This document shows, one piece after another, positions 27,228-36,416 of a DNA stretch of 64,000 bases. The position numbers and the translations under genes are program-made. The notes under the pieces were generated by a model that worked only from the letters and a program-made list of their open reading frames with translations, was not told where the DNA came from and made no database searches. The DNA is from Thioclava arctica (GTDB taxonomy: Bacteria; Pseudomonadota; Alphaproteobacteria; Rhodobacterales; Rhodobacteraceae), in NCBI RefSeq assembly GCF_040892615.1, contig NZ_JBFRYC010000004.1, forward strand, positions 243,747 through 307,746, given 5' to 3'. Position 1 is the first letter of the stretch. Each line of letters begins with the position of its first letter.

Positions 27228-28162
27228 AACCCCGCCTCGCGGCACCACAGATCGAACACCTCGGCGCTGCTGAGCTCGGGCGTATAACCGAACTCGCGTT
27301 TGAGCGCGTCATTGGCCAGCACCGGGCGATATTGCAAAAACCGAAGCTGTTCAGGGCCATAACGGCTGAGCCGCAGCGGATGGGCCAGCGCCAAGGCGGC
27401 CTTGATCAGACCTGCGGGTAGGGCGCGCACGGGTTTCCCCAAGCGCCGCGCGAGATCGCGCACCCCAAGCGCGCCATCGCCCGCCACGTTATAAATTCCC
27501 GCTGGGCCATCGGTGGCCGCGCGTTGCAAAATGCGGGCCAGATCATGGGTCCAGATAAAGACGAACGGGCTATCCGCGCCCCGGATCGCCAATAGGCGCG
27601 GCTTTCGAAACAGCGCGGTGATCTGGTTGTCGGTGCCCGCACCCAGCACCGTGCCAACCCGCAGAACCACCTGTTCCAGCGCGGGATGCTCGGCGCGGGC
27701 CTGCGCCAACATTTCCTCGACTTGGCGCTTGTGATCGGCATAGGCGAATTCGGGATTGCCCCGCAGCGCATCGCTTTCGCGCAGCGGCACGGGATTGTCG
27801 GCGTGATAGCCATAGGCCGCCCCTGACGAGGTCACGACAAGCCGGCGCACGCCATTGGCCAGTGCGGCCTCAAGTACCTTGCGCGACCCCTCGACATCGA
27901 CCGCATAGGCCATATCGCGCCCCATGCCCGGACCGGGCGTCACGATTGAGGCGAGATGGACGACCACCTCGGGGCGCTCGGCGGCGATCACGCGCGCAGG
28001 CGCATCAGTGGTCACATCAAGCGGGGTGAAACGCACGCCTTCGGGTAGGTTCTTGGGCGCTTTGAGGTCCGTGGCGATCACCTCATGCACGCCGTTTGCC
28101 AGTTGCGCCATCAGTGCGCGGCCGATCATACCACCCGCACCAGTTATCAGGATTTTCGTCAT
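27224..28162 (-). CDS. NAD-dependent epimerase/dehydratase family protein
   Basis: A 312-residue extended SDR. MTKILITGAGGMIGRALM carries the NAD-binding GxxGxxG. SSGAAYGY and YADHKRQ give the Ser and the YxxxK catalytic pair, with Asp in place of the usual Ser/Gly. VLRVGTVLG and FIWTHDLARIL are common extended-SDR landmarks. The sugar-nucleotide and sterol-dehydrogenase branches cannot be separated by eye. It overlaps both neighbours by 4 bases, so it is strictly co-expressed with the transporter in front and the SDR behind. Confidence 0.85.
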   Translation of the reverse strand: MTKILITGAGGMIGRALMAQLANGVHEVIATDLKAPKNLPEGVRFTPLDVTTDAPARVIAAERPEVVVHLASIVTPGPGMGRDMAYAVDVEGSRKVLEAALANGVRRLVVTSSGAAYGYHADNPVPLRESDALRGNPEFAYADHKRQVEEMLAQARAEHPALEQVVLRVGTVLGAGTDNQITALFRKPRLLAIRGADSPFVFIWTHDLARILQRAATDGPAGIYNVAGDGALGVRDLARRLGKPVRALPAGLIKAALALAHPLRLSRYGPEQLRFLQYRPVLANDALKREFGYTPELSSAEVFDLWCREAGL

Positions 28163-29061
28163 CGTGCAGCCTCCGTGCGGGCCATCAGAGTGGAGAGGGT
28201 GAAGCCTGCGATGATGTGCCAGATCCCCCAGAAGGCGGCGACGATGGCCATGCCGCCAAGCCCTCCGAAAAACGCAAAGATCAGCACCAGACCAAGGCCG
28301 GAATTCTGAATCCCCGTCTCAATCGTGACCGAGCGGCGGTCATAGGGCGACAGCCCCGCAAGCGTTGCCGTGCCATAGCCCCCCGCAAAGGCCAGCGCGT
28401 TATGGAGCACCACCATCCCCGCGATCAGCCCGACGAATTGCAGGAAATAGCCCCAGTTCGCGGCCAGAGACATCAATACGAATGCCACGAATATTCCCAT
28501 TGAGACCCATTTCAACGGCCCGCGCAGTCGTGCCGTGATGTCAGGGCGCGCTTGGTTGAGTGCGATCCCCGCCAGCAGCGGTATAAGCAACATCACGACG
28601 ACGGTAATCGCCACTTGGACAGGATCAATCGTGGTCTGGTGCAGCAGCGCCCGGGTGGGGCCATACAGGCTGCCCCAGAAGGCGATATTGAACGGCGTCA
28701 GAACAATCGCCGCCGCCGTCGAAAACGCCGTCAGCGAGACCGAAAGCGCGGTATTGCCGCCTGCGCGATGGGTGAAGAAATTCGACACATTCCCCCCCGG
28801 ACAGGCCGCCACAAGGATCAGCCCCAACGCGATCGAGGGGCGCGGGTGCAGCACGCTGACCAGCGCAAATGTCAGCGCAGGCAGCACGAAGAACTGCGAG
28901 GCAAAGCCCACGATCAGCGATTTGGGTCGACGCAGCAATGCGCGAAAATCGCGCGGTGCCAGATCAATCGCGACGGAGAACATCACGATGCCAAGGATTG
29001 CGTTGAGCAGATGCAACGCTCCGGGGCTGAAATTCAGATGAACGGCGTCTAGCCCGGTCAT
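28159..29061 (-). CDS. Bile acid:sodium symporter (BASS) family transporter
   Basis: A 300-residue, roughly ten-helix membrane protein. PxGxxSNxxTxxAxGNxxLSVS is visible as CPGGNVSNFFTHRAGGNTAL, the first sodium/substrate crossover of BASS proteins. ETGIQNSGLGLVLIF is the second crossover. BASS members import bile acids, pantoate, pyruvate and other organic anions with sodium. It lies between a flavin monooxygenase and two SDR-type oxidoreductases, so it probably imports the substrate these enzymes modify (inference). Confidence 0.88.
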   Translation of the reverse strand: MTGLDAVHLNFSPGALHLLNAILGIVMFSVAIDLAPRDFRALLRRPKSLIVGFASQFFVLPALTFALVSVLHPRPSIALGLILVAACPGGNVSNFFTHRAGGNTALSVSLTAFSTAAAIVLTPFNIAFWGSLYGPTRALLHQTTIDPVQVAITVVVMLLIPLLAGIALNQARPDITARLRGPLKWVSMGIFVAFVLMSLAANWGYFLQFVGLIAGMVVLHNALAFAGGYGTATLAGLSPYDRRSVTIETGIQNSGLGLVLIFAFFGGLGGMAIVAAFWGIWHIIAGFTLSTLMARTEAAR

Positions 29062-30377
29062 GACGCGCCCCCTTTGCCAAGCGCCTTGATCCAGCCGGTG
29101 ACGGCGCGCCGGTAGGTGGCTTTATCGACGTAATAGGCCATGCGGGCGAGCTTGAGATAGCCCATGCCGCCGGTGGCACGCTCAAACCCGCTCGCTTTTT
29201 CGGCGTGCAGTTTCTTCGCGGCCTCTGCGCCTTCACGCAGGCCGCGAATATAGCGCGCGACCATTTCGGCCTGCTCATGACGGCCCTGCCAGCCCAGTCC
29301 ACTTGCCTCGAGCATGCCCAGCACAAACAGATCGTCGCGCTTGGGATGCATCGCGTTGAGATAAAGATGGGGCGCATCGCCCTGCCAATTCAGCAATTCG
29401 GGGCTGATGAACGGATAGTGCAGCTTGTAGCCGGTCGCCGCGAGGATCATGTCGTAATCGCTATGCGTGCCGTCCTTAAAATGCACCGTCTGCCCGTCGA
29501 TGCGCGCAATGTCGGGGCGTACTTTCAGATCGCCATGCCCGGCGTGAAACAGCACCAGCGAATTCACCACCGGATGGCTTTGATACAGTTTGTAATCGGG
29601 CTTGGGGAAACCGTATTTCGTGGGATCGCCGACGAACCATTTCAGGATCGCGCCATCAATCCGCCGCTTGAGCCACATCGGCAGGCGGATCGCCCCGCCC
29701 ATCGTATCAGCAGGTTTGCCAAAGACGTATTTGGGCACGAAATAATAGCCTCGACGCACCGACAGATCGCAGCTGATCCCGTGATGGATCGCATCGACCG
29801 CGATGTCACAGCCCGAATTGCCAGCGCCCACCACCAGCACGCGCTTGCCCTTGAATTGCTCGGGGTCGCGATAGGCTGAGGAATGGATCAGCTCGCCCGC
29901 GAACGCACCGGGAAACTCAGGCATATTCGGCTCGCTCAGCGTGCCGTTGGCGATCAAGAGCCCGGCAAAAACCTCATCATGCTCGCCCGACGCATCGCGC
30001 CAGTGAATGCGCCAGCCTTCACCATCGCCGCCCACAGGCTCGGCCCGCGTCACCTGCGCGCCGAAATGGTAAAACCGGCGCAAATCGAAATGATCGGCAA
30101 AGTCGCGGAAATAGCGCGCCATCTCGCGGTGGCTGGGATATTCCGCCACCTCCTCGCGCATCGGGAAATCGGTAAATTCCGTCATCCGCTTGGACGAAAT
30201 CAGATGCGCGCTTTGATACATCGTCGAAAGCGGCCCCTCGATATCCCAAAGCCCACCCACATCACTGTGCATCTCAAAGCCCTGAAAGGCGATATCTTGT
30301 TCGCGCAATACCTTGGCTGCGGCCAGACCCATAGGGCCCGCGCCGATAAGGGCGAATTTGCCCCGCGTGTCTGTCAT
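29058..30377 (-). CDS. Flavin-containing monooxygenase
   Basis: A 439-residue class B flavoprotein monooxygenase. The FAD motif is IGAGPMGLAAAKVL. The FMO fingerprint is FAGELIHSSAY (FxGxxxHxxxY). The NADPH motif is VVGAGNSGCDIAVD, and ATGYKLHYPF is the distal family motif. Such enzymes oxygenate soft nucleophiles or ketones (Baeyer-Villiger type); which is not decidable here. It is the first gene of a four-gene operon and faces a TetR gene across a 64-base intergenic region with a palindrome. Confidence 0.9.
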   Translation of the reverse strand: MTDTRGKFALIGAGPMGLAAAKVLREQDIAFQGFEMHSDVGGLWDIEGPLSTMYQSAHLISSKRMTEFTDFPMREEVAEYPSHREMARYFRDFADHFDLRRFYHFGAQVTRAEPVGGDGEGWRIHWRDASGEHDEVFAGLLIANGTLSEPNMPEFPGAFAGELIHSSAYRDPEQFKGKRVLVVGAGNSGCDIAVDAIHHGISCDLSVRRGYYFVPKYVFGKPADTMGGAIRLPMWLKRRIDGAILKWFVGDPTKYGFPKPDYKLYQSHPVVNSLVLFHAGHGDLKVRPDIARIDGQTVHFKDGTHSDYDMILAATGYKLHYPFISPELLNWQGDAPHLYLNAMHPKRDDLFVLGMLEASGLGWQGRHEQAEMVARYIRGLREGAEAAKKLHAEKASGFERATGGMGYLKLARMAYYVDKATYRRAVTGWIKALGKGGAS

Positions 30378-30406
30378 GCTATGTCTCCTCCCAGAGAGCC
30401 TTTAAG

Positions 30407-30422
30407 TTGAACGAATGTTCAA
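30407..30422. promoter_or_regulatory. Probable TetR operator between divergent FMO operon and regulator
   Basis: TTGAAC-GAAT-GTTCAA, perfect 6-bp arms with a 4-base spacer, lies between the divergent starts (FMO at 30377, TetR at about 30442). It contains the first possible ATG of the regulator (30415), which argues for the downstream start. The position suits autoregulation and control of the operon. Confidence 0.6.
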
Positions 30423-30441
30423 AATAAGCAAGCCCCAAGTG

Positions 30442-31101
30442 ATGACAGTTAAAAAAGAGAAAAAGCAAAGACTTAGGGCGCCATCCAAGCGTTCTCTCGC
30501 GAGTCGTTCACGAATTCTCGATGCCGCAGAGCTGGTTTTTGCGCGGGATGGATTCGAAGGCGCGAAGGTGCGTGATATCGCTGCCGCAGCCGAGGTGCCG
30601 CTGGGCTTGGTGCATCATCACGGAGGCGGTAAAGAGGCGCTGTTTCACGAAGTGGTTGAGCGGCGCGCCGAGGCCCTGTCGCGGCTGCGACTGGCCGCGC
30701 TTGCGCAGGCCAAAGCGGATGGGGCGCTGAGCCTGAGTGACATTCTGCGCTGCTTTTTCCAGCCCTATCTGGAGAAGGCTGAGGGTGGCGATGCGCAATG
30801 GCTGGCCTATGCGCGCCTAGTTGCGATCGTCTCTGCCGATCCCGCCTGGGCCAAGATTTCGGCCGAACTGTTTGACCCGACCGCGCAGCGTTTCATTGAT
30901 GAAATCGCGGGGTTATATCCGCAAGTGGGGCGCGCGGTGGCGGCCGAGGCCTTTGTCTATTCGGTGGCTGCCCTTTTGGCGTTTCTGACCTCGCAATGGC
31001 GCGTGGCCGCCCTGTCAGAGGCGGCGGGGGCGCAGGTCACGATTGACGGTCTGGTGGCGTTTTGCGCCGCGGGCTGTGGGGCGCGTCTGACCCAAGGGTA
31101 G
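30442..31101 (+). CDS. TetR-family transcriptional regulator
   Basis: About 219 residues. A basic N-terminal tail leads to the TetR helix-turn-helix (SRILDAAELVFARDGFEGA, VRDIAAAAEVPLGLVHHHGGGKEALF). A helical ligand domain ends in FLTSQWRVAALSEAAGA. In TetR proteins the turn 'YYHFxxKexL' is usual; here it is VHHHGGGKEALF. The ATG at 30415 would add 9 residues but sits inside the putative operator. It is divergent from, and probably represses, the FMO-BASS-epimerase-SDR operon. Confidence 0.85.
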   Translation: MTVKKEKKQRLRAPSKRSLASRSRILDAAELVFARDGFEGAKVRDIAAAAEVPLGLVHHHGGGKEALFHEVVERRAEALSRLRLAALAQAKADGALSLSDILRCFFQPYLEKAEGGDAQWLAYARLVAIVSADPAWAKISAELFDPTAQRFIDEIAGLYPQVGRAVAAEAFVYSVAALLAFLTSQWRVAALSEAAGAQVTIDGLVAFCAAGCGARLTQG

Positions 31102-31134
31102 CCCCTGCGATTGCCCCGCAAAAAACGGAAACAC

Positions 31135-31660
31135 TCAGGGCGCTAGTCGGCAGGATATTGTGGTAAATGGCGCGCTTATTGCATGGCGCGCGCGCTCGAA
31201 ATCCACGGTTTTCTTGGCCTGAGCCACCGCTGTCTCAAGATCGCCAAAGACCTGATCGCCGTCGTTCACATTCATCTTAAACCAGTTGTAAACCGGTTTG
31301 GCCGCCGCTTCGAATTCGGCCTTTTGCGCGGGGGTAGCATAGATCTGGTCACCCTCGCTTTTGAAGTCTTGATAGGCCTTGATCGATTTGCGCTTGGGCG
31401 AGGCGAAGGTTGCCTGTTGCAGCGCATAGAACCCATCGACCACCACGGTGCGGATTTTCATCCCCTTGAGATCGGCGGGCGTCTCTACCGTTTTCTTGGT
31501 GTTGGCGAAGTTGCGCCATCCCACAGGTATTGCAGACTTTCCGCCCCGCTTGAGCAAAGCTGGGTGCCGATATACAGCTCGACCTTTATCTTCCCGTTCG
31601 AGGCGTTCTCGACATAATCCTTGAAGACGCACAGTGTAAGGTGCGGTTGCTCTTGGGACA
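31135..31660 (-). pseudogene. TRAP substrate-binding protein DctP, decayed
   Basis: Minus-strand pieces in different frames match a DctP: KDYVENASNGKIKVEL and GTQLC (N-terminal part, about 31552-31640), then GWRNFANTKKTVETPADLKG, KIRTVVVDGFYALQQA and YATPAQKAEFEAAAKPVYNW toward the end. The stretch between GTQL and the GWRNF block is missing, and the frame changes. It is a non-functional fragment of a sugar-acid-type TRAP receptor and faces a decayed GntR gene. Confidence 0.75.
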
Positions 31661-31689
31661 TCCCGTTTGTTGACGATAGCTTTCCACTG

Positions 31690-32084
31690 AGGGCTTCGTA
31701 AGGCGTCTTGCCCCCGACCGCGCGATGGCGGCGCAGTGGGGCATTGCCGCGGGCCCCTTGCGCCGCGCGCTTGAGGATCTTGAGGAAAAAGGGCTGCTTG
31801 AGCGGGTGCAAGGCTCGGGCAACTACATCCGCGCCCGCAATCTGCGCTGGCATTTCTATTCGAGGTTTCGCATCGAATTGCTGGCGGGCGGTGGTTTTCC
31901 ACTTGCGCAAACGCTGTCGATTGACGTGCTGAGCGAGCCCGCTGATCTGCCCGATTTCGGCGTGAGCGCGTGCGCAAGCCGCATCCGCCGGTTGCGGTTT
32001 CTGGATTCGCAACGCCAAGGACCGGGTGAGCTTTGCGCCGATGCCCGCTTGGGCACCCTTCGCGCTAAGCTGCCGCCCCGGTGA
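31690..32084 (+). pseudogene. GntR-family regulator, decayed
   Basis: The text AAQWGIAAGPLRRALEDLEE, then KGLLERVQGSGNYIRARNL, is the winged-helix end of a GntR/HutC-type regulator. FRIELLAGGGFPLAQTLSID and ASRIRRLRFLD belong to the ligand domain. The first helices are lost and the frame closes early at 32084. It lies between DctP and oxidoreductase relics, the arrangement expected of a former regulated catabolic cluster. Confidence 0.7.
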
Positions 32085-32213
32085 CACGGCTGGATATATC
32101 AAGCCCTTCAGCTGGGTCGACAGCCCCGCGCCGGTCGAATTTTTGTGCACTTCGTTTGACACAAGCCGCGCACATTACGCTAAACGCATGAGTTAGGACA
32201 GGCAGCGAGAACG

Positions 32214-32650
32214 GACACGATCCGCTATGCGATGATGGTCTGTGGAATGATGGGCCACGAGCATTTGCGCAATATTGCGCTGCTGCAAGGCACGCAGGTC
32301 GCCGCGATTTTTGAACCAGATCCCGAGATGGCCCGCACGGCCTGTGCACTGACGCCCGGGGCGCGGCTTGTGGGCTTGATCGCCGAGTTTCTGGCGGTGG
32401 AGGCGCTGGATAGCCTTGTCATCACCAGCCCGAACTTTCGCCATCTTGAACAACTCGAAGAAATCGCCGCGACCCGGCCCTTGCCATGGATGCGCGGGTG
32501 TCCTCCGCCCACGAGATGTCGGTGGGCGATAGCTCGGCTGTGGTGGCAATCGGGCAGGCGGTTCAGCGCTCGATTGCGACGGGGCAAGCGGTGGAAATTG
32601 CCGCGCATCCATGGCAAGGGACGGGGGCGAACGCCTCAGGAACGCTATAA
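32214..32650 (+). pseudogene. Gfo/Idh/MocA-family oxidoreductase with internal deletion
   Basis: TIRYAMMVCGMMGHEHLRNI, then QVAAIFEPDPEMA and SLVITSPNFRHLEQLEEIAA, is the N-terminal Rossmann part. At about 32486 it jumps, in another frame, to SSAHEMSVGDSSAVVAIGQA and then VQRSIATGQAVEI, the extreme C-terminus. The catalytic centre is gone. The A+T-richer 170 bases after it hold nothing recognisable before the next gene. Confidence 0.7.
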
Positions 32651-32822
32651 AACGCCTTGATTATTGGGTGTCATTCGTCAATACGAGATTCCGATTCAGG
32701 AGGCGCGGTCTTTTTGAAAAGGGCTTGGATTCTGTGGTTTTTGCGACCGGAAGTATGACATTAATATCGCGCGACAAGGTGTTGAAATATATGTTTAAAT
32801 CTCTTCAACTTGCGGGTTTGAT

Positions 32823-33986
32823 GTGACCCCGGGCGCGCGGATTTCAGCCGCGATTTCGCTATTGGATCGCATCGCCACTGGCGAACCGGCAGAACGTGCG
32901 CTGACCAATTGGGCGCGCGCGAACCGTTATGCTGGCTCCAAGGATCGCGCCGCAATTCGCGATCACGTCTTTGATGCGCTGCGCTGTCGGGGTTCGTTCG
33001 CAGCCCTTGGTGGGGGCGATCAGGGACGGGCCTTGATGCTGGGGATGTTGCGCGCGCAAGGCCTTGATCCCGATGCGCTTTTCACGGGTGAAGGTTATGC
33101 GCCAGAGCCTCTGAGCGCAGCGGAACGCGCAGCGCTGACGCTGCCTGCACCCGATGATCTTGCCGCGCGCGATTGGCCCGCGTGGTTGCGCCCGATCCTG
33201 CAGACCGAATTGGGAGATGATTTCGTTGCGATCAGCGAGGCGATGCGCGCCCGCGCCCCTGTTTTCCTACGCGTCAACCTTGCGCGGGGAACGCGCGATC
33301 AGGCGCAGGCCGCGCTGGAGGCTGAGGCGATTGCGACCCGCCCCCACCCACTGGCCGCGACCGCATTGGAGGTCACGCAGGGCGCGCGCGCCGTGCAGCG
33401 CTCGCAGGCCTATCTGACGGGTCTGGTCGAGGTTCAGGATGCCGCATCACAGGCCGCAGCGGCGCTTTTGCCCTTGGCACCGGGCGATCGCGTGTTGGAT
33501 TATTGTGCGGGCGGGGGCGGTAAGGCCTTGGCGATGGCGGCGGCCTGTCCGCAGGCGCATATCACCGCACATGACGCAGATCCGGGCCGGATGCGAGACC
33601 TGCCCGCGCGCGCCAAACGCGCCGGGGCCAAGATATCGCAATCTCCGCCAGGGGCGCTAGGCGCGGGCTATGATCTGGTTTTGGTCGACGCGCCTTGCTC
33701 CGGTTCCGGCACGTGGCGACGCACGCCAGAGGCGAAATGGCGCCTTGATCGCGCTCGATTGGAAGCGCTGTGTGAATTGCAGTCGCAAATCCTGTCGCAA
33801 GCGTGCGATCTCGTCGCGCAGGGCGGGGCGCTGGCCTATATGACATGCTCTATTTTGCGCGCTGAGAACGAAGATCAGTTGGCGAGAATGGTCGCAAAGG
33901 GCTGGTCAATTCAGCAAGCGCAGCGGTTCTCGCCGCTTTCAGGAGGCGATGGTTTCTTTGCCGCTGTGCTGCGCCGAACGCAGTAA
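32823..33986 (+). CDS. RsmB-like rRNA cytosine-5 methyltransferase
   Basis: A 387-residue RsmB/NOP-family enzyme. An N-terminal helical NusB-like region precedes the SAM-binding motif DYCAGGGGKALAMAA, then AHDADPGRM, motif IV DAPCSGSGTWRR and motif VI TCSILRAENE, which supply the two catalytic cysteines. VQDAASQ is the usual entry to the methyltransferase domain. The GTG at 32823 is the only start that keeps the family N-terminus. It is likely to modify 16S rRNA; the exact base cannot be assigned. Confidence 0.88.
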   Translation: MTPGARISAAISLLDRIATGEPAERALTNWARANRYAGSKDRAAIRDHVFDALRCRGSFAALGGGDQGRALMLGMLRAQGLDPDALFTGEGYAPEPLSAAERAALTLPAPDDLAARDWPAWLRPILQTELGDDFVAISEAMRARAPVFLRVNLARGTRDQAQAALEAEAIATRPHPLAATALEVTQGARAVQRSQAYLTGLVEVQDAASQAAAALLPLAPGDRVLDYCAGGGGKALAMAAACPQAHITAHDADPGRMRDLPARAKRAGAKISQSPPGALGAGYDLVLVDAPCSGSGTWRRTPEAKWRLDRARLEALCELQSQILSQACDLVAQGGALAYMTCSILRAENEDQLARMVAKGWSIQQAQRFSPLSGGDGFFAAVLRRTQ

Positions 33987-34103
33987 TTCCCTGAGTTTTC
34001 GCGCAGATTGACTCAATCCTAGGTTGCGTTTCTATGGCCGTTAACGCGGCCTTAATCCTTTATGCGCGCATATAGGAGAAACGATTCTGGGAGGGTTCGC
34101 TGC

Positions 34104-36416
34104 GTGCCGGACCGTGACGCCACATTGCAACCGATGACCCGCACGATGGCGCTGCTGGCGCCGGGGGGGATATATCTGGCTTTCGCTGCTGTGATTGCGG
34201 CGGGGGTCGGGGTGTTGGTGCCCGATCGCGTGACAATGTGGGCGCTGTTCTCGGCATCTGGCACCTTGTTGGGGCTCGCGTTGGCAACACGGGTGGCCAG
34301 CATCTATCAGCGCGGGCGGCGCACGCAGTTGCACAGCCTGATTTCAGAATTTATTTCTCATGACGCCTCGCCGTCCTTCACGACGGATCGCGACGGCGAA
34401 GTCGGGTTTCAAAACCGGGCTGCGGTGGAACGGTTTGGCTCTCGCGGTGGGCAGGTTTTGGCGCGTTCTCTTGGCGAGTTGTTTGCCAATCCCTCTGCAG
34501 TTTTGCGTCGCTTGCAAAGCAAGGCGAACGCGTTGGGGGCGGCGCGCGAAGATTTGGTCACCCGGCGCGGCCACGTGCGTCTGTCGGTTCATCAGATCGG
34601 GGGCGATGGCTATCTCTGGCGGCTCGAAGATATGGCAGAGCGCCCGGTGGGAGGGCGCGGAGCCGAAACGATCAGCCTACCGATGCTGACGGTGACGGAA
34701 AACGGCACGATCTTGTTTATGAATGAGGCGATGCGCCGTCTTGTCGGAGAGCGGATGCGCACGCTTGAGCGGATTTTTACGGATTTGCCGCTGCGCTCGG
34801 GGGAGACCCATGAAATCACGACCCCGGATGGAAAAGTGCGCGCAACCGTAGCGCAGATAGATGGCGGGGGCGGGCGCGCGGAAATCTATCTTTTGCCGAT
34901 CTCGACCGAACACGCGCAACCAAACGCCGGGGGCTTTGAAAACCTGCCCGTGGCTTTGATGAAATTGGGATCGCATGGCGAGGTGGTCGCCATCAATCGT
35001 GCGGCACGTGGATTGTTGGGCAAGGCGGCACTGGATGTGCATTTGTCTGACCTGCTTGAGGGTTTAGGCCGCCCGGTGAGTGACTGGGTTGCGGATGCAC
35101 TCGCCGGGCGTGCTGATCGCCGACCCGAAGTCTTGCGCGCGCGCCGCGGGGACAAAGAGGTTTTTTTGCAGGTCACGCTGGCGCGGATCGTCGAAGAGGG
35201 ACGCGCGGGCTTGATGGCCGTGCTCTCGGATGCCACCCAACTCAAGACGCTTGAGGCGCAATTTGTCCAAAGTCAGAAGATGCAGGCGATTGGTCAGCTC
35301 GCCGGGGGCGTGGCGCATGATTTCAACAATCTGCTCACTGCGATTTCGGGCCATTGCGATCTGTTGATGCTGCGCCATGATAAAGGTGATCCCGATTTCG
35401 CCGATCTCGATCAGATCAGCCAAAATGCCAATCGCGCCGCTTCTTTGGTCGGTCAGTTACTGGCGTTTTCCCGCAAGCAAACGCTCAAGCCTCAGGTCAT
35501 CGATTTGCGTGACACCCTGTCTGACATGACGCATCTGCTCAATCGTCTGGTGGGCGAAAAGGTCTTTCTGGCGCTCACACATGACGCGGAATTGCATTCG
35601 ATCCGGGCCGATAAGCGCCAGCTCGAACAAGTGTTGATGAACCTTGTTGTGAACGCCCGCGACGCCATGCCGGGCGGTGGCGAAATCAAGATCGAAACCG
35701 AAAACCTGCATCTCGTACAGGATATGCCGCGCGATCGGGTCACAGTCCCCAAGGGCGATTATGTCGCCGTCAAAGTGTCAGATGAGGGTACGGGGATTGC
35801 GCCCGACAAACTGGGCAAGATTTTCGAACCTTTCTTTACGACCAAACGCACCGGAGAAGGAACCGGTCTGGGGCTGTCGACGGCCTATGGCATCGTCAAG
35901 CAGACGGGTGGGTATATTTTCTGCGATTCCGTTGTTGGATCTGGTACCTGTTTCACAATCTACCTTCCCGTGCATGAGCACCTTGCGCAGAGCGACTCTG
36001 ATCAACCGGAGCCTACTGGCGTGCGTGTGCATTCGGACATGGCTGTGCAGGGCAATGCGACCGTGCTTTTGGTCGAGGACGAAGCCCCCGTGCGCGCCTT
36101 TGCCTCGCGTGCCCTCAAACTGCGCGGATATACTGTGATCGAGGCGGAAAATGCTGAAGAGGCGCTGGAAATGCTTGGCGCGCCCGATCTGGATGTCGAC
36201 ATCTTCGTCACAGACGTGATCATGCCGGGAATGGACGGGCCAACTTGGGTTGCCAAAGCGCTCGAAATGCGTCCTGGAACAAAGACCGTCTTCATGTCTG
36301 GGTATGCCGAAGACGTCTTCCAGAATGGCGACTGCCCGGTGGAGAATGCCGTCTTTTTGCCCAAGCCCTTCTCACTCAGTGAATTGACCGCAACGGTGCA
36401 AAACCAATTGGGCTGA
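34104..36416 (+). CDS. cckA: Hybrid sensor histidine kinase, CckA-like
   Basis: A 770-residue protein. Two N-terminal membrane helices lie at about 14-32 and 38-62. Two PAS-like regions and the H-box GGVAHDFNNLLTAISGHCDLL (His405) follow, then N-box NLVVNARDAMPGGGE and G-boxes DEGTGIAP and GEGTGLGLSTAYGIVKQ. A C-terminal receiver has LLVEDEAPVRAFA and phospho-acceptor Asp704 in TDVIMPGMDG. This order and the H-box are those of CckA, which feeds phosphate to the ChpT-CtrA cell-cycle relay in alphaproteobacteria. The GTG at 34104 follows GGGAGGG (34089-34095). It sits close to recA. Transcription continues toward a convergent gene ending at 36417, one base after its stop. Confidence 0.88.
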   Translation: MPDRDATLQPMTRTMALLAPGGIYLAFAAVIAAGVGVLVPDRVTMWALFSASGTLLGLALATRVASIYQRGRRTQLHSLISEFISHDASPSFTTDRDGEVGFQNRAAVERFGSRGGQVLARSLGELFANPSAVLRRLQSKANALGAAREDLVTRRGHVRLSVHQIGGDGYLWRLEDMAERPVGGRGAETISLPMLTVTENGTILFMNEAMRRLVGERMRTLERIFTDLPLRSGETHEITTPDGKVRATVAQIDGGGGRAEIYLLPISTEHAQPNAGGFENLPVALMKLGSHGEVVAINRAARGLLGKAALDVHLSDLLEGLGRPVSDWVADALAGRADRRPEVLRARRGDKEVFLQVTLARIVEEGRAGLMAVLSDATQLKTLEAQFVQSQKMQAIGQLAGGVAHDFNNLLTAISGHCDLLMLRHDKGDPDFADLDQISQNANRAASLVGQLLAFSRKQTLKPQVIDLRDTLSDMTHLLNRLVGEKVFLALTHDAELHSIRADKRQLEQVLMNLVVNARDAMPGGGEIKIETENLHLVQDMPRDRVTVPKGDYVAVKVSDEGTGIAPDKLGKIFEPFFTTKRTGEGTGLGLSTAYGIVKQTGGYIFCDSVVGSGTCFTIYLPVHEHLAQSDSDQPEPTGVRVHSDMAVQGNATVLLVEDEAPVRAFASRALKLRGYTVIEAENAEEALEMLGAPDLDVDIFVTDVIMPGMDGPTWVAKALEMRPGTKTVFMSGYAEDVFQNGDCPVENAVFLPKPFSLSELTATVQNQLG

